The notes beneath the pieces are model-generated. The model was not told where the DNA came from and searched no databases. It saw nothing but the letters and a program-made list of their open reading frames with translations. DNA of 64,000 nucleotides from the NCBI GenBank assembly GCA_023055505.1, contig JALIRH010000002.1, forward strand, positions 26,046,437-26,110,436, in the 5' to 3' direction. The stretch comes from Callipepla californica brunnescens. Lineage: Eukaryota > Chordata > Aves > Galliformes > Odontophoridae. Below are positions 47,161-57,660 of the stretch, in pieces (position 1 is the stretch's first letter; every line of letters starts with the position of its first letter). The position numbers and the translations under genes were made by a program.

Positions 47161-48849
47161 TTTGCAAAATGCATGTGCAAATGCAGTATCATTCTCTGTA
47201 ATCTAGTTGCAGAAATGAATGATACTAGGGATCTAGGGGTAGATGGTATTGGTTAACTAATCTTTTTTACACAACCGTGCAACGCTTTTGTTATTAAATA
47301 CTCAAATAATAATTCATGTGGCACCTAATGCTCTGTGGCAGAAGAGGTTAATTCTCTCCCAAAAGCAAAGTCTCTTTTTCTGCAAGATGAACTTTCTGCT
47401 ACTGTAAAAAAGAGGTAATCTAGATCCCAAGTATTAAAAGACTGGCTTTGCAACCGACCAAATTTCCGAGCGGAAAGGGCAATGTGACCACAGAAATAAA
47501 AGAATAGAAAAAAAATTATCCAAATGTTCTGTCACGAGCTGAATCAGACATCTTCAGGACACTTATCTATGTCATAAGAATTACCTGCAGCCTCTCCTAG
47601 AGGGGTATGATGCCCATTTGATCACCTGCTTCTCCTCTGTCCCAGTAAACTCTTTCAAAGAGTTGTGTTCAAGGAAAAATGATATGAGAAAATAAATAAT
47701 AAGAAAGAATATTCTTGGTTTCATCAGCTCTGCTTTCCTTCAGTCCCTCAGGGCTACTCTCATTCCAATTGCTTGATCCCTCTTAATCTCCTGCTCCTCT
47801 TGTTCTTCCTCTGTGACAGCAGACAGACATCTCTGCTGTTTTGTGTTGCTCCATCTCCATGTTGTGTTTTATTCTTCTTTTTCTGCTTTGAGACTGTTTA
47901 TCTAAAGTAACGTGTTCCAAATGACTAACTCAGCCAAAGCAGTAGATGCTTCATAAAGTTGTAACTCGAGAAAGACTCATTATCTCTCCATCTACCCCAG
48001 ACTTGTTTTCACTTTCTGACCCACCAGAGCCCTGCAGGGCTGCTGGGCACAGCTCTTCCTCTGGCCCGGCCTCCCTCTGTGCTTCCCAAAGCACAGCCTG
48101 CAGCAGCAGCTCATTCATATTCTAAGAAAAGTGTTTATACACAAATAAGTTTGTTCTGTAAACACTGAAAAAGAACCCTTTGTATCTGTAACACTTTCTG
48201 TACCCACAAGGGTTTCCTTCTTGCTCACACAAATCACTCACTACAATGCAACACACCGCTACCAGAGGAAGCCAGCAAAGCAGGATCCTTCGGGTGGTTC
48301 TGAACAGAACATGAAAAAATAATCAGTAATACCCTACAAAAATGCTTCAGAATTCAACGTTTTCACTGCATGAGACTGACCCTCCCAGGACTAAGCCAAA
48401 GCCCCCCAGCAGCCAGAGAAACCGGTGGGACGCAGTGTGTGCTGTGCTGGGCTGCAGCAGTGTGGGAGCTGAGCTCGTCACAGCCCTGACTCGCGCTGTG
48501 CCCTCAGGGAGCCTATCCCCGCAGCCCCATCCCCTGCCATGTGCTTACATCTGCGTTATGTCTGTAAACACCTCGCTATGGGAGCACAAACTGCCCCGAC
48601 CTAACAGAGGTTAGGGAAGCTGCGGTTCCCGGTTTTAGCTTGAAATCACAAGACGTGTGCGAGCTACGTTTCGGGCACAGCGTGTTATCTGCTCACTGCC
48701 GAGCTGTTTGCTTATGTCGAGTTTCCAAACTTCTTTTTTCTTCTCCTCGCAGAGGAGGGTTACAAAGGTTCTGTTTGGGTGGTTCACTGAAGGAAGCTGA
48801 AAGTCTTACACAACCTTGGCTTCATTAAGCGGGGCTTTCAGATGTTTAT

Positions 48850-49500
48850 TTATAACCAATTACAAAACCAACTCTCGCCCACAGCGGAGCAGCGTTTCTC
48901 CGAGCCGGGGCGCGCCGGCTGAGGGCACAGCCACGGCCGCCATGGCGTAGGAAATGCGCAGATACATTGATACAGCGCGGGGCCCTGCACCGAACGGGGA
49001 GGGCGGGCACAGCCGCTTCCGAGGGAGCCCGGGGCTCGGCTCCAAGGCGGGCAACAGCCGCTCCGTGCGCCCGCCCGCTCCGTGTGCCCGCGCCGGGGCT
49101 CGGCTCGGCAGCGCCGGCCGTCCCTCAGCTCGTCCCCCGCCCTCAGCGCGCGGCGGGCGGGCATGGCGGAGCGCGCTGACAGGGCCGCACAAGTTGACGG
49201 CCGGCGGGAGGAGGAATCCGAGGCAAAAGCCGAACAGGATCGCGGGCGGGAGCATGGATCGAGGGCTGCGGGAGCTCGCCGGGCCCTGGGGGCGGCGGGA
49301 CGGGGGCACGCGTGAGGAGGGGCTGCGCCGCCTCAGGGTGCGTTTGTAATGGAGGAGAGAGGCGGGGAGACGTGAGCGACATGGCCCCGGGGGAACGGCG
49401 GTTTGTTCCCCGACACACGCGGCGGAGACAAGCGGAAGAAACCGTCCGCAGTTGCCTTTTCCACGCGTGTCCCGGTTTGGTTTCACTTAGATGCTGTCGG
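48850..49500. promoter_or_regulatory. Orphan CpG island between PAG1 and ZNF704
   Basis: About 600 bases of dense CG dinucleotides and GGGCGG-like motifs, with sharp edges against AT-rich flanks. It is over 10 kb past the PAG1 end and 5 kb before the ZNF704 island, and no known gene starts here to my knowledge. A CCAAT lies at the left edge (48,857-48,861). Long frames stay open on both strands (plus 48,954-49,349; minus 48,860-49,486), as expected in stop-poor GC-rich DNA. It is most likely a promoter of a non-coding transcript or an enhancer-type island. Confidence 0.75.
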
Positions 49501-52500
49501 TGTCGTTAGGTGGCCTCCCTCCGTCCGTCCCACCCCCCCCCCCCCCCCCCCCCAAAGCTATTTGTCTGTATGGTGCTTCCCTTAGGTTTTGGTAACAGGG
49601 GAATTCACGTGAAAGAGCCTTTTGGGGTTAATGCCAGCGTGATATGCGAGCCAGAAATGTGGAGTGCTGCTGTCAAAGCTGAGAACACTTATCTCTGAGA
49701 TCTCACACTGATGTCAATAAAACTATACTATCTTAAGATAGGAAGCAGTGCGATCAAAATAAAAGTGTATCCATTGCTTAATTGATAGGATGGAGCATTT
49801 TCATTGGTGACATTGAGTGACAGCTATGTATTTTCCTTGGTTCCACCAGATCCACGTAAAAAGTAATTCCACAAGTACTGCTCTGTGCCGTCCTGTAATA
49901 ATCTGTTTTCCTAAGTGCTCGATCTCATTTGTTCCTTCTGAAAAGAGCAGCTAGTTATTTTCTTCATGATTGCTACCTCTGCAAATTCAGCCTTGACCCT
50001 GAGAATCAAGCTGAGTTCTTTGACACTTCGCTGCGAAAGAGGAAGCTGACGTGCCAATCTTGCCATTTTTAAATTAAGTTTAATTTAACATACGTGGGAA
50101 AGTCCACCTGGGTTGGGACAATGACAACACTTACTTAAAATAATATTTGAATATTATAATCTTTCGTTTTCTGTAAGCACCCTTTATATTCTGGTGTAGT
50201 TGGAGGGATTGTTATTAACACGCATTGCTGTTGTGCTTGGGTGAGTACAAGCCATTTAAAACTGTGTCCCCTGAAGTTACACAGTTTTTGTGTAATGTAT
50301 ATATACAGATAGAGACATTTCTTGTATGTGCACAGACATTCACATGAGAGGTCTATGTTTCCTGTGCTTCTGCTCTCGTTGTAGATGGGTTTTCTTTAAT
50401 TGTTGATGCCCTGTGCTGATTTTAAGAATGTGTTTTTTTCCTCTTTTCTTTTTTTTTTCCTGTTCCCTTGGTGGTCTCTCTGGGCTAATTAAGAAGGAAA
50501 ACATTAGGGTTTTGTTTGGTATTTTTCTTCAGTTTGGTGGCTGCCCTGTTGCTTTCTTTCTGGAAACAAAGCCTTTTGAGAGGTATAAAAGTGTATGTTT
50601 TGTGAAATTACTTGCTGGAATAGTTACTACAAAAACATTGGTGAGGGGGTTTGAAGATGCCGTGCCTTTCTCATTGATATTCATTCTCTCACAGTCCAAG
50701 GATGGAACATCCAGAATTGCTTCCCGTACCGGTAAGATTATTGAGAACTCATAAATGTTTCAGAGCAGTAACTGAGAAGGACGATGCTTAATAGCTGATG
50801 AATTTTGCTGCTTCATTCCAATGCATGGCTGGCACTGGAGCCTCCTTCAAGCAAGAAGCATAGCCCTGTCTGCAGGGTGGAATTTTACTGCACAACAGCC
50901 AGACACAGAAGTGACCTTGTGCTCTCCTCACTCAATTGATGATTGGGGCAGAGGGATGTCACAGAAGCGATGATTTTGCTCATTGAAAAGGGGGTCAGAA
51001 GGCTGCCACCTCTCCTTTCGAGTGGCATCTGGTAGAAAATTTTCTGCCTGATATTGTCAATCATCCCCTTGTTCCTGAAGGTGCCTGAGTGTCCTCCCAG
51101 CTGGAGTGAGAACTTCAGTGATCACTATAAAGCAAAACAAATGCAAAGTTTAGAAAGGGTGTGTGGAGAAGGCAGGTTCCCAAATAAAGAAGTTGGCAGG
51201 GATTGCTTGGGATTATGAGAGAAGTGGAACACGTGATTAGTAGTGCACGTGCTGGTCTGAATACTAAGGCTTAAACGAACAGATCTGTTGCACACCAAAA
51301 AATGAGAAGTAAGTGACTACTTGAGTCGGTTGTGTTTTGAAAAATGTGATTAAGTGAGCAGAAAATTGAGGGCTTCTGAGCATCGATTGGTGCTGGGCTT
51401 TTGTAAAGGCAAGGGAGTGGAGCATAGCGTTGGTCCGGGGAGCAGGGGGGAGCAGAGGGGATCTTGCTTCTAGTGATAAAAAAAAAGCTGGCATTCATGG
51501 ACAAAACTATTCAGAGACTGAAGATAATAAACCAAGAAATGCATTATTTCCTTATGGTGTGGAGGAGAGAAGGAAAAAAGAAGGAAGCAGATGGCCAAGG
51601 TGAGGATTACGGGTGGTTGTGCGAAATACTGCACCGTGTCTGCCCGCTGCTGTCAGCCACGCTCATACCAGTGCCTGTGTGCAGCAATTAGTGCTTGGTG
51701 CTGCTGGCAGCTCGCACTGCTGACTGATAGCCATGGTGGAAACAGTTCTGGGAGCAGCAGACGAGGTGGTCACGTAGCAGTGCCTTCCTCAAGTCTTGAG
51801 GAAGAACTTGGGGTTTTCCAAGCAGAACAGACTCCCAGCGTTGCGTCAGGAATGATCAGTAAAAGTAGCGAATGCTGAATAAAACAAAAGGTCAAACAGG
51901 TTAGTAGATAATTATATGAGAAGAATGCTTAGGTGAAAGGTGGACTCTATAAAGAAAAAAAGCATAAGCAATAAGAAAACAGCACCAGACTTTGATCAGT
52001 ATAGACTAGTGGTGTCAGTGTCAGGGAAAGTCAAGAGTTCTCCCGTGGCTGCTGCACAGGGCTGCACGGTGGATTTACCAGAAGAAATTAAACAACAAGA
52101 CAGCCTGAAAGCTGTCACTGTAATTGAGCTCTGCAGATAATCCTGGCAGAACTTCTGGAGGGAGGATGCCTATCCATGGAACTGTTTTGCATGGCTTCCT
52201 GTGGAGGGAATACTCACTGCTGCTTTTGGAAATGCGAACTGATTGCTAAGGTTAGAGGCAAGGATTTCTGCTGTGTTGGAAAGCTGTGTAAGCAAAGGGA
52301 GTGTGAACGTGCACCTTAACTTTTAATAAGCTTGGAAATCATTGGTGTATAAAGTCACTGCTGCAGCCAGAGCCTGTAGTTTTGTTGGAGGCATAGTATG
52401 CTCTAGTCCAGTCAGCAGGAAACTGTTTAGCCTAGTGTTGCCATCACAAGGATTTACTAGATGGCAGGATGTGGCCATGGGCCAGAATGGTTCAGCAGTT

Positions 52501-53820
52501 CACCCCAAGAGTGCTAAGGCTGAGCCTAAGGGGAAAAACATGTAAAGGGCAATAGAGGATGACGGTTTGTATTTGTCTCTTTCCTGTCTGTGAATGTAGC
52601 AGGGTAAAAATACTGAGGAGTCCTGTATCTACGTCTGCCCAGCTGTCCTTAGAAAACTTTCTTCCTCAGTTAATTCCTGGGGGAAGCCCTGTAAGGGTGA
52701 TCCAGGTTCAGATTCAGTTCTGTTCATGCTGCACGTCAGACAGACTGGAAGAAATGGAGCACTTCAGTCATTTCTATCCTTTGTATCAAGTATTGTGAGA
52801 GAAGTTATTACTGCTCCAACCTGGCTCGCCTGGCAGGTACTGGAAGTCTTCATCCGATCTGTTGCAGAGTTGTCAGCACTGGCTTCCCATCACATGCATG
52901 AGCCCAGCAGGAGTAAAAAGCATTAGCAGCTCAGCTGACTGATCAAAAGTCAGTATTCTCTCAGCCCCTTCTTGGGATTGCCATCCACTGAAACATCTCA
53001 GCGAGAGGCGTCAGGTCAGCTGTGTCTTGGAGGCAGGCTGAGCAGAGGTCTGAGTGCAAAGTGCACGTACAGGCTGACCTCTGGGGTTTCGCCGCAGTTA
53101 GAGATGTTTGTGCAAGCCCCGCTGTATATCACCGCTCTTTACCTGGGATGCTGTGGCTCTGTGCTATTACTCGTGGTGTTCCTGCAATTGAATCCAATTT
53201 TGTGACAACGCATTTCATTTCTCTAACATCTCTTTATTTTTATTCTGGTTTTGCTGCAATTAAAAGATACGGGCCTTGCAAAAAATCAGCAGTTCCATTG
53301 CAGATCTCGTCCAGTGGTCTCTGGAAACCTGGGAAAGCAGCTGTTCTGTGGAGCCAGGTGGAGAAAATTGAAACAACTTCCTTAGTTAGACAGGAAAAGA
53401 ATTTTCATTATTTCTGTAAGAATGGTAACTGGATTATCTGTAATTTCCTGCCTGGAAAGGACTGCGAATAAAAATCGTTATGTTCATTTGTCAGTGTCAA
53501 AAGCGGATTTGGAGGGTGGGTTCCATGCTGGTACATGACCCGTGCATGTGGCACATGAATGTTTCCGTACAGCAGAATGCATGTGGGGACAGGTACTAAA
53601 CACAGAAAATGGGATTACTGTAATTTGCTTGTAAATGGAAGAGATACATATATACGCGTCCGGCTCAGAAGTAGCAAGTAAATAAAGACTGAAAACTTTA
53701 GTCCGAGACAAAAAGGTTAGGAGAATGGGACCCTTCTTACTAGGCATCAATAGCAGGATATGTCAGTAAGCGGTATGGCAGCCTATAGGAAATGCCAATA
53801 GTTACTGCAGCATCACGAAA
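49501..53820. other. Intergenic region between the orphan island and the ZNF704 promoter
   Basis: No gene or recognised repeat family was seen apart from the C21 tract at 49,533-49,553. The short frames lack domain or splice support. If the orphan island drives a plus-strand transcript, its later exons might lie here. Confidence 0.55.
49533..49553 (+). repeat. Run of 21 C
   Basis: Uninterrupted 21-C homopolymer just outside the right edge of the orphan CpG island. G-rich on the minus strand, so it could form G-quadruplex or i-motif structures. The length is likely variable and error-prone. Confidence 0.95.
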
Positions 53821-54342
53821 CTCTCCGTTTTGAAGCATTTTTTTTTAAGCCTCTTTCGCGTGCCGAGGTTGTTTGTGCATTTCAGACGCGCTCGGGCAGA
53901 GGTGCGCTCCCTTCGCTCCTGCCCAGGCCCGCGCTGCCCCAGCCCCGTCCCACACACCGAGGGCCGCCCTCCCCCGGGCTGCGGGCGGTGCGGGGCCGGG
54001 CCGGGCCGGGCCGCAGCAGGTGGGCGGCGGGCGGCTGCGGCGCTCCGCACGGGAACCCGCCCGCGGCTCCGGGCAGCGCGGCCCCGCGGACGGCGGGAAT
54101 CCAGTCCGGGTTTTGGTGCCGGGGACCGGCGGCGGCGAGGAAGGGCCGGCGGGAGCGGACCCCGCACCGCGCCCGAAAGCCGGGCCGGGCCGGGCAGGGC
54201 AGGGCAGGGCGGCGGGCGGGAGCAGGTGGGCGAGCGGCGGGGCGGCCGCGCCGGTTCCGGGCCCGCCTCGCCGCGCCCCGGGCCCCCATGGCCGCGGCGC
54301 GCCCGCCGCACACACCCACCGCCACCGCCGCCCCCCGGTGAG

Positions 54343-54363
54343 CGCCGCCGCCGCCGCCGCCGC
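54343..54363 (+). repeat. GCC trinucleotide repeat in the ZNF704 leader
   Basis: Seven GCC units about 90 bases upstream of the start codon, probably in the 5' UTR. GCC/CGG tracts in leaders are commonly length-variable and structured. Confidence 0.85.
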
Positions 54364-54450
54364 CCCTTCGGCTCTGCGCTGCCGCTGCGCGCCCGCGGCG
54401 GGGCCGCCGCCCGCAGCCTGCGCTGAGCGGGCCGGGCCGGGCGGGGCACG

Positions 54451-54732
54451 ATGCAGGCGCGGCGCCTGGCCAAGCGCTCCAGCATGGGCAGCCGGCGGCT
54501 GAGCGCGGGGCCGGCGGCCGCGCAGGCGGACGGGGCCCGGCCCCCCAAGCCCGAGAGCGCCTGGAGGCCGCCCCGGCGGGAGGGCTCGGCCGCCGCGGTG
54601 GAGGAGGAGGACGAGGACGAGGACGTGGTGGTGGAGGTGGAGGAGGAAGAGGAGGAGGAGGAAGGCGGCTTGGGGAGCCCCCCCCCGGCGCTGAGCGCCC
54701 ACGGCAAGGGCCCCCTCCGGGCGAGCCTCAAG
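54451..54732 (+). CDS. ZNF704: ZNF704 first coding exon (gene continues beyond the window)
   Basis: Encodes 94 residues: MQARRLAKRSSMGSRR at the start, a Pro/Arg-rich middle, then an acidic tract EEEDEDEDVVVEVEEEEEEEE (about residues 51-71) and a GKGPLRASLK end. The N-terminus and the VVVEV-plus-acid stretch match what I recall of human ZNF704; the related SLC2A4RG and ZNF395 begin with a similar 'RRLGKRSLLGAR' pattern. These are nuclear proteins with a C2H2 finger and a C-terminal DNA-binding region, neither in this exon. An in-frame TGA at 54,424 lies nine codons upstream, so this is the first usable Met. The donor AAG|GTGCGT after 54,732 leaves phase 0. The chicken exon looks shorter than human. 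Same-strand position after PAG1 matches human gene order. Confidence 0.82.
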
Positions 54733-57570
54733 GTGCGTCCGGGCGGGGGAGCGGCGGGCCGGGCCGGGCCGGAGTGCGCGCTCCCCGCTGCCGGCCGGCG
54801 GGCGGGGGGAGGCGGCGGCGGCGGCCGCGGGGCGGGCAGGGCCCGTGCCCCGGGGCGGGCTGCGGCGGGAGCGGCCCCTCCGCCCGCGGCCGGCGCTCAA
54901 CAAGTCCCGCACAAAGCGGCGGCGGTGCGCGGGCTCCCGGAGCGGAGTCGGGAGGGCGGCGGGGTGCGGGCGTCCCTGGGAAGGAGGGAGGGAGGGAGGG
55001 AGCGCGGCGGAGGGGGCCGAGCGCGGCCGCGTGCGGTGGAGCTCCGGCTGAGCCGTGCGCCGCGCGTGCGGGCTGCCCCTGCCGGGGCCGGTGGGACCTC
55101 GGGCGGGGGAACGAAAAGTTGGGGCGGGCCGGAGTGCGGCTCAGGCCCCGTTCACAGCCTGTCCGGGTGCACGCGGTCGGGCTGTACGCGGAGCGCCCTG
55201 CTGAACGCCAGCACGCTGGCAGCCTGCGGGCTCGGGCTCGGGCTCAGCTGTTTTGATAGGAGTGCTTTAATGTGAGCTGTTTTCTCGGGATAACTCAGGT
55301 AGGGCTGGTAGGCGTGTGTGCCGGTCTGCAGAGGGTTCACGTGGTAGGCGTGCAGGGAGGATCGAAAATCATTGTGCTTGAGAGTTGTTTTTTAAATTCT
55401 CCTTAATGAATCTAACTTAACAGGAGGGGAAGAGCGGCAGAGCGGCTGTGCCATGTAACCCTGTGACCTCCCCTGTACCCCCAGGAGAAGCACACAGGAT
55501 AGCAGCAGCGGTGCCGCACGGTGCCAGCAGGATTGATACAGCAGGGCACGGTGGCTGCCCGGGTTCCGTGAGCCAGTCCCGCCCGGTGATGGGCGTGATC
55601 CCAGCCCCCGGGCTGCTCGGTGCTGCACAGCCCCCACTACTTTGCTCGGTGCTGCCGCTTCCCAGGGCGCTCAGGCACTGAGCGCTGGAGGGGTCTCAGG
55701 AAGGCAGTTTGTAGGACAGGGCATGAGGTTCTCCATCAGGGCGCAGCAGATGAGACCAGCAGCTGGGTGACACAGCTGTAACCTGTGTACAGCATGGGCT
55801 GGCTGCGTGCGTCCTTCTAGTTGCCAGTCCACGGCACGCTGTTAGTGTCTGTCTGTCAATATACATTAAGGCAGCTGGTATTTGTCTCTCTTACTTCAGT
55901 CTGTATGTTCATACTAGAGGATTATATTGTGTGTATTTACCTCCTTGGAAAGTAGACCTGCCTCATGGATGAGATCACTGCTGCCGGTACGCACTACAAA
56001 CTCGGTGTCCTTGGCCATGCTGTGGCTCAGTTAAGTAGGTATGCACCTACTTATGGCTTTGGAGGAGTATTTCTAACCCTCCTGACCCACTGCATTTCTT
56101 CTTTCACCGCTTGCTCTCTTAAGTAAAGTACCATAAACTAAGAAAAATAACAGATAAAGAAATTAACTTGTCTTTGTTTCCATGCATTTCTTTAAGGGTT
56201 GATAGAAGTGCATAAAGCTCAGTCTAAGGGTTCTTTCAGGCGAGTTTGGAGCAACAGATTAAAGTGAGAGAAGCAGACCAGAAGAGAATGCAGGGGACTG
56301 ATCACAGGACTGTGAGAGGGTATTGGCCTGGTACGGCACACCCACGGTTAGTCAGAGTGGGTCCCTGGCAACTGGAAAGCTGGCATTGGGTGAGAGGTGT
56401 CTGCTTCCTGAGTTGGCCTTTGGAGGTGGAGGCAGGAGCAAAGGGGGCTGCCAGGGTCTGTTGTGGAGGTGGGGCTCAGGAGACGTCCTGCTTCAGAATT
56501 CAGTCAAAATCAAAAGCAAAGAGTGCTGTTCTTGCAGCGTACTCTTCTCAGATAATGCAGTTAAAAAGAAGCATGCAATATTTTGGTGCATGATTTAGAT
56601 AGAAATATCACACACGTGTACAGCTGATGTCTGCTGCCCTTGGTAAATTGGCATTTTGAGTCTAGGGGTATCCTGTGCTCTTCACAGAGTTCCTTCCATA
56701 GAGCTGCTGTGAGTGTGTCACAGAGTTGTCTTTGGAATTGACCACTTTTAAAGGAGCCTGAGAGTTTGGTCCAGTGGCTGAGGTAAGCTGTACCATGCTG
56801 CCCAGGGAACCCACAGTTCCTGCTTTGGCTGCATCTAGATCTCTGACCTTTTGGAATTAGACAAGAAAACTAACTTCTTCCAAAGTTAGAAGATTTTTCT
56901 GCCTCTTGTTTATGTGCTTTGTTTTATTTCATTGAATTCTTTCTCACCTCCTTTTTCTCTGCTGTCTTTCTAAAGCCAGGTGTGAATTCATTGTCATCCT
57001 TTAAATCAGACATCCACATTTACTCTATAAATGGATTATAGGCTCACCTCAGGCAGAACAAACCTACTTGCTGCTTGATTAGTCAAGTGCTATTTAATTT
57101 AGCTTTCCTGTGTACGTGCCAATGTGTTTGAACTGGCAATTTGCGAAATACAATTTGCCATCAAATAGTGGCTTCGCTTTGTGGTGGAGGGTTTTCAAAA
57201 ACACTTCAGGAACTTGCATGCTAACCTGAGAGTGAAGAGGAGAGTTTTCTGTCAGGCTAGTAATGGTAGGAACTGTTACTTCTGTGGAAGTATCTCTGTA
57301 ATCCAGAACTCACATGCTGGCCTGGGAGCAGGCTCCTGCTATGCCAGGCTGTGCAAGGCAAGCACAGTGCTGCTCTGCTCCCTGCTGTAGGGCTAAAGAG
57401 AGAAGAAATGGGTACTGGTAGGCTGTGGAGGACAAGTAGTTCAAGACAATATAGATTCATTAACACCAGCAGCTCCACTATGTTTTTGTAAGCAAATACA
57501 GACGGTGAGTGAAAGCCACACTGGTGAGAATGTAGAAACTGCCCAGATAGACTTTTCCTCTTTATTACAA

Positions 57571-57660
57571 GTATATATATATATTACAAGTATATATATT
57601 ATTATATATATTTATATTATTATATATATTATATATATTATTACAAGTATATATATATAT
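57571..57660. repeat. TA-rich repeat with a repeated 'ttacaagtatatat' unit
   Basis: Tracts of alternating TA with a 14-mer 'ttacaagtatatat' present three times (near 57,565, 57,584 and 57,641), separated by 'ttattatatata' arrays. Self-complementary, so it can fold into hairpins or cruciforms. Confidence 0.9.

Larger units (their letters stand above)
37891..48840. other. Intergenic region between PAG1 and the orphan CpG island
   Basis: No gene recognised. It holds a 22-T run (37,916-37,937), a CR1 tail (38,587-38,686), CA/TA-type simple repeats (39,170-39,275), a TATG repeat (41,295-41,318) and an ancient LINE relic (about 46,975-47,160). The short open frames are scattered over all frames and carry no domains. 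AT-rich, low-repeat stretches such as 44,560-44,900 could be conserved regulatory DNA but cannot be judged from one sequence. Confidence 0.6.
53860..55200 (+). promoter_or_regulatory. ZNF704: CpG-island promoter and 5' UTR of ZNF704
   Basis: About 1.3 kb of extreme GC content with repeated GGGCCGGGCC blocks (53,990-54,012; 54,180-54,200), GC-box-like GGGCGG motifs and a GCC repeat at 54,343-54,363. It surrounds the ZNF704 first coding exon. There is no clear TATA box; initiation is probably dispersed. The exact start site is not readable from sequence. Confidence 0.85.

Noticed and set aside
48954..49349. Plus-strand 131-codon ORF in the orphan CpG island
   Set aside because: Low-complexity composition, no recognised homologue and no convincing splice context; treated as a by-product of GC richness.
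53830..54502. Plus-strand ORFs of 198 and 209 codons upstream of the ZNF704 start
   Set aside because: Low-complexity Gly/Arg/Ala products in other frames of the leader and promoter. The in-frame TGA at 54,424 separates them from the ZNF704 start frame.
53802..54912. Long minus-strand ORFs of 309, 355 and 147 codons across the ZNF704 CpG island
   Set aside because: They overlap a well-supported plus-strand exon and its promoter. The DNA is extremely GC-rich, so stops are rare in every frame, and the products are Arg/Pro/Ala low complexity with no domain.
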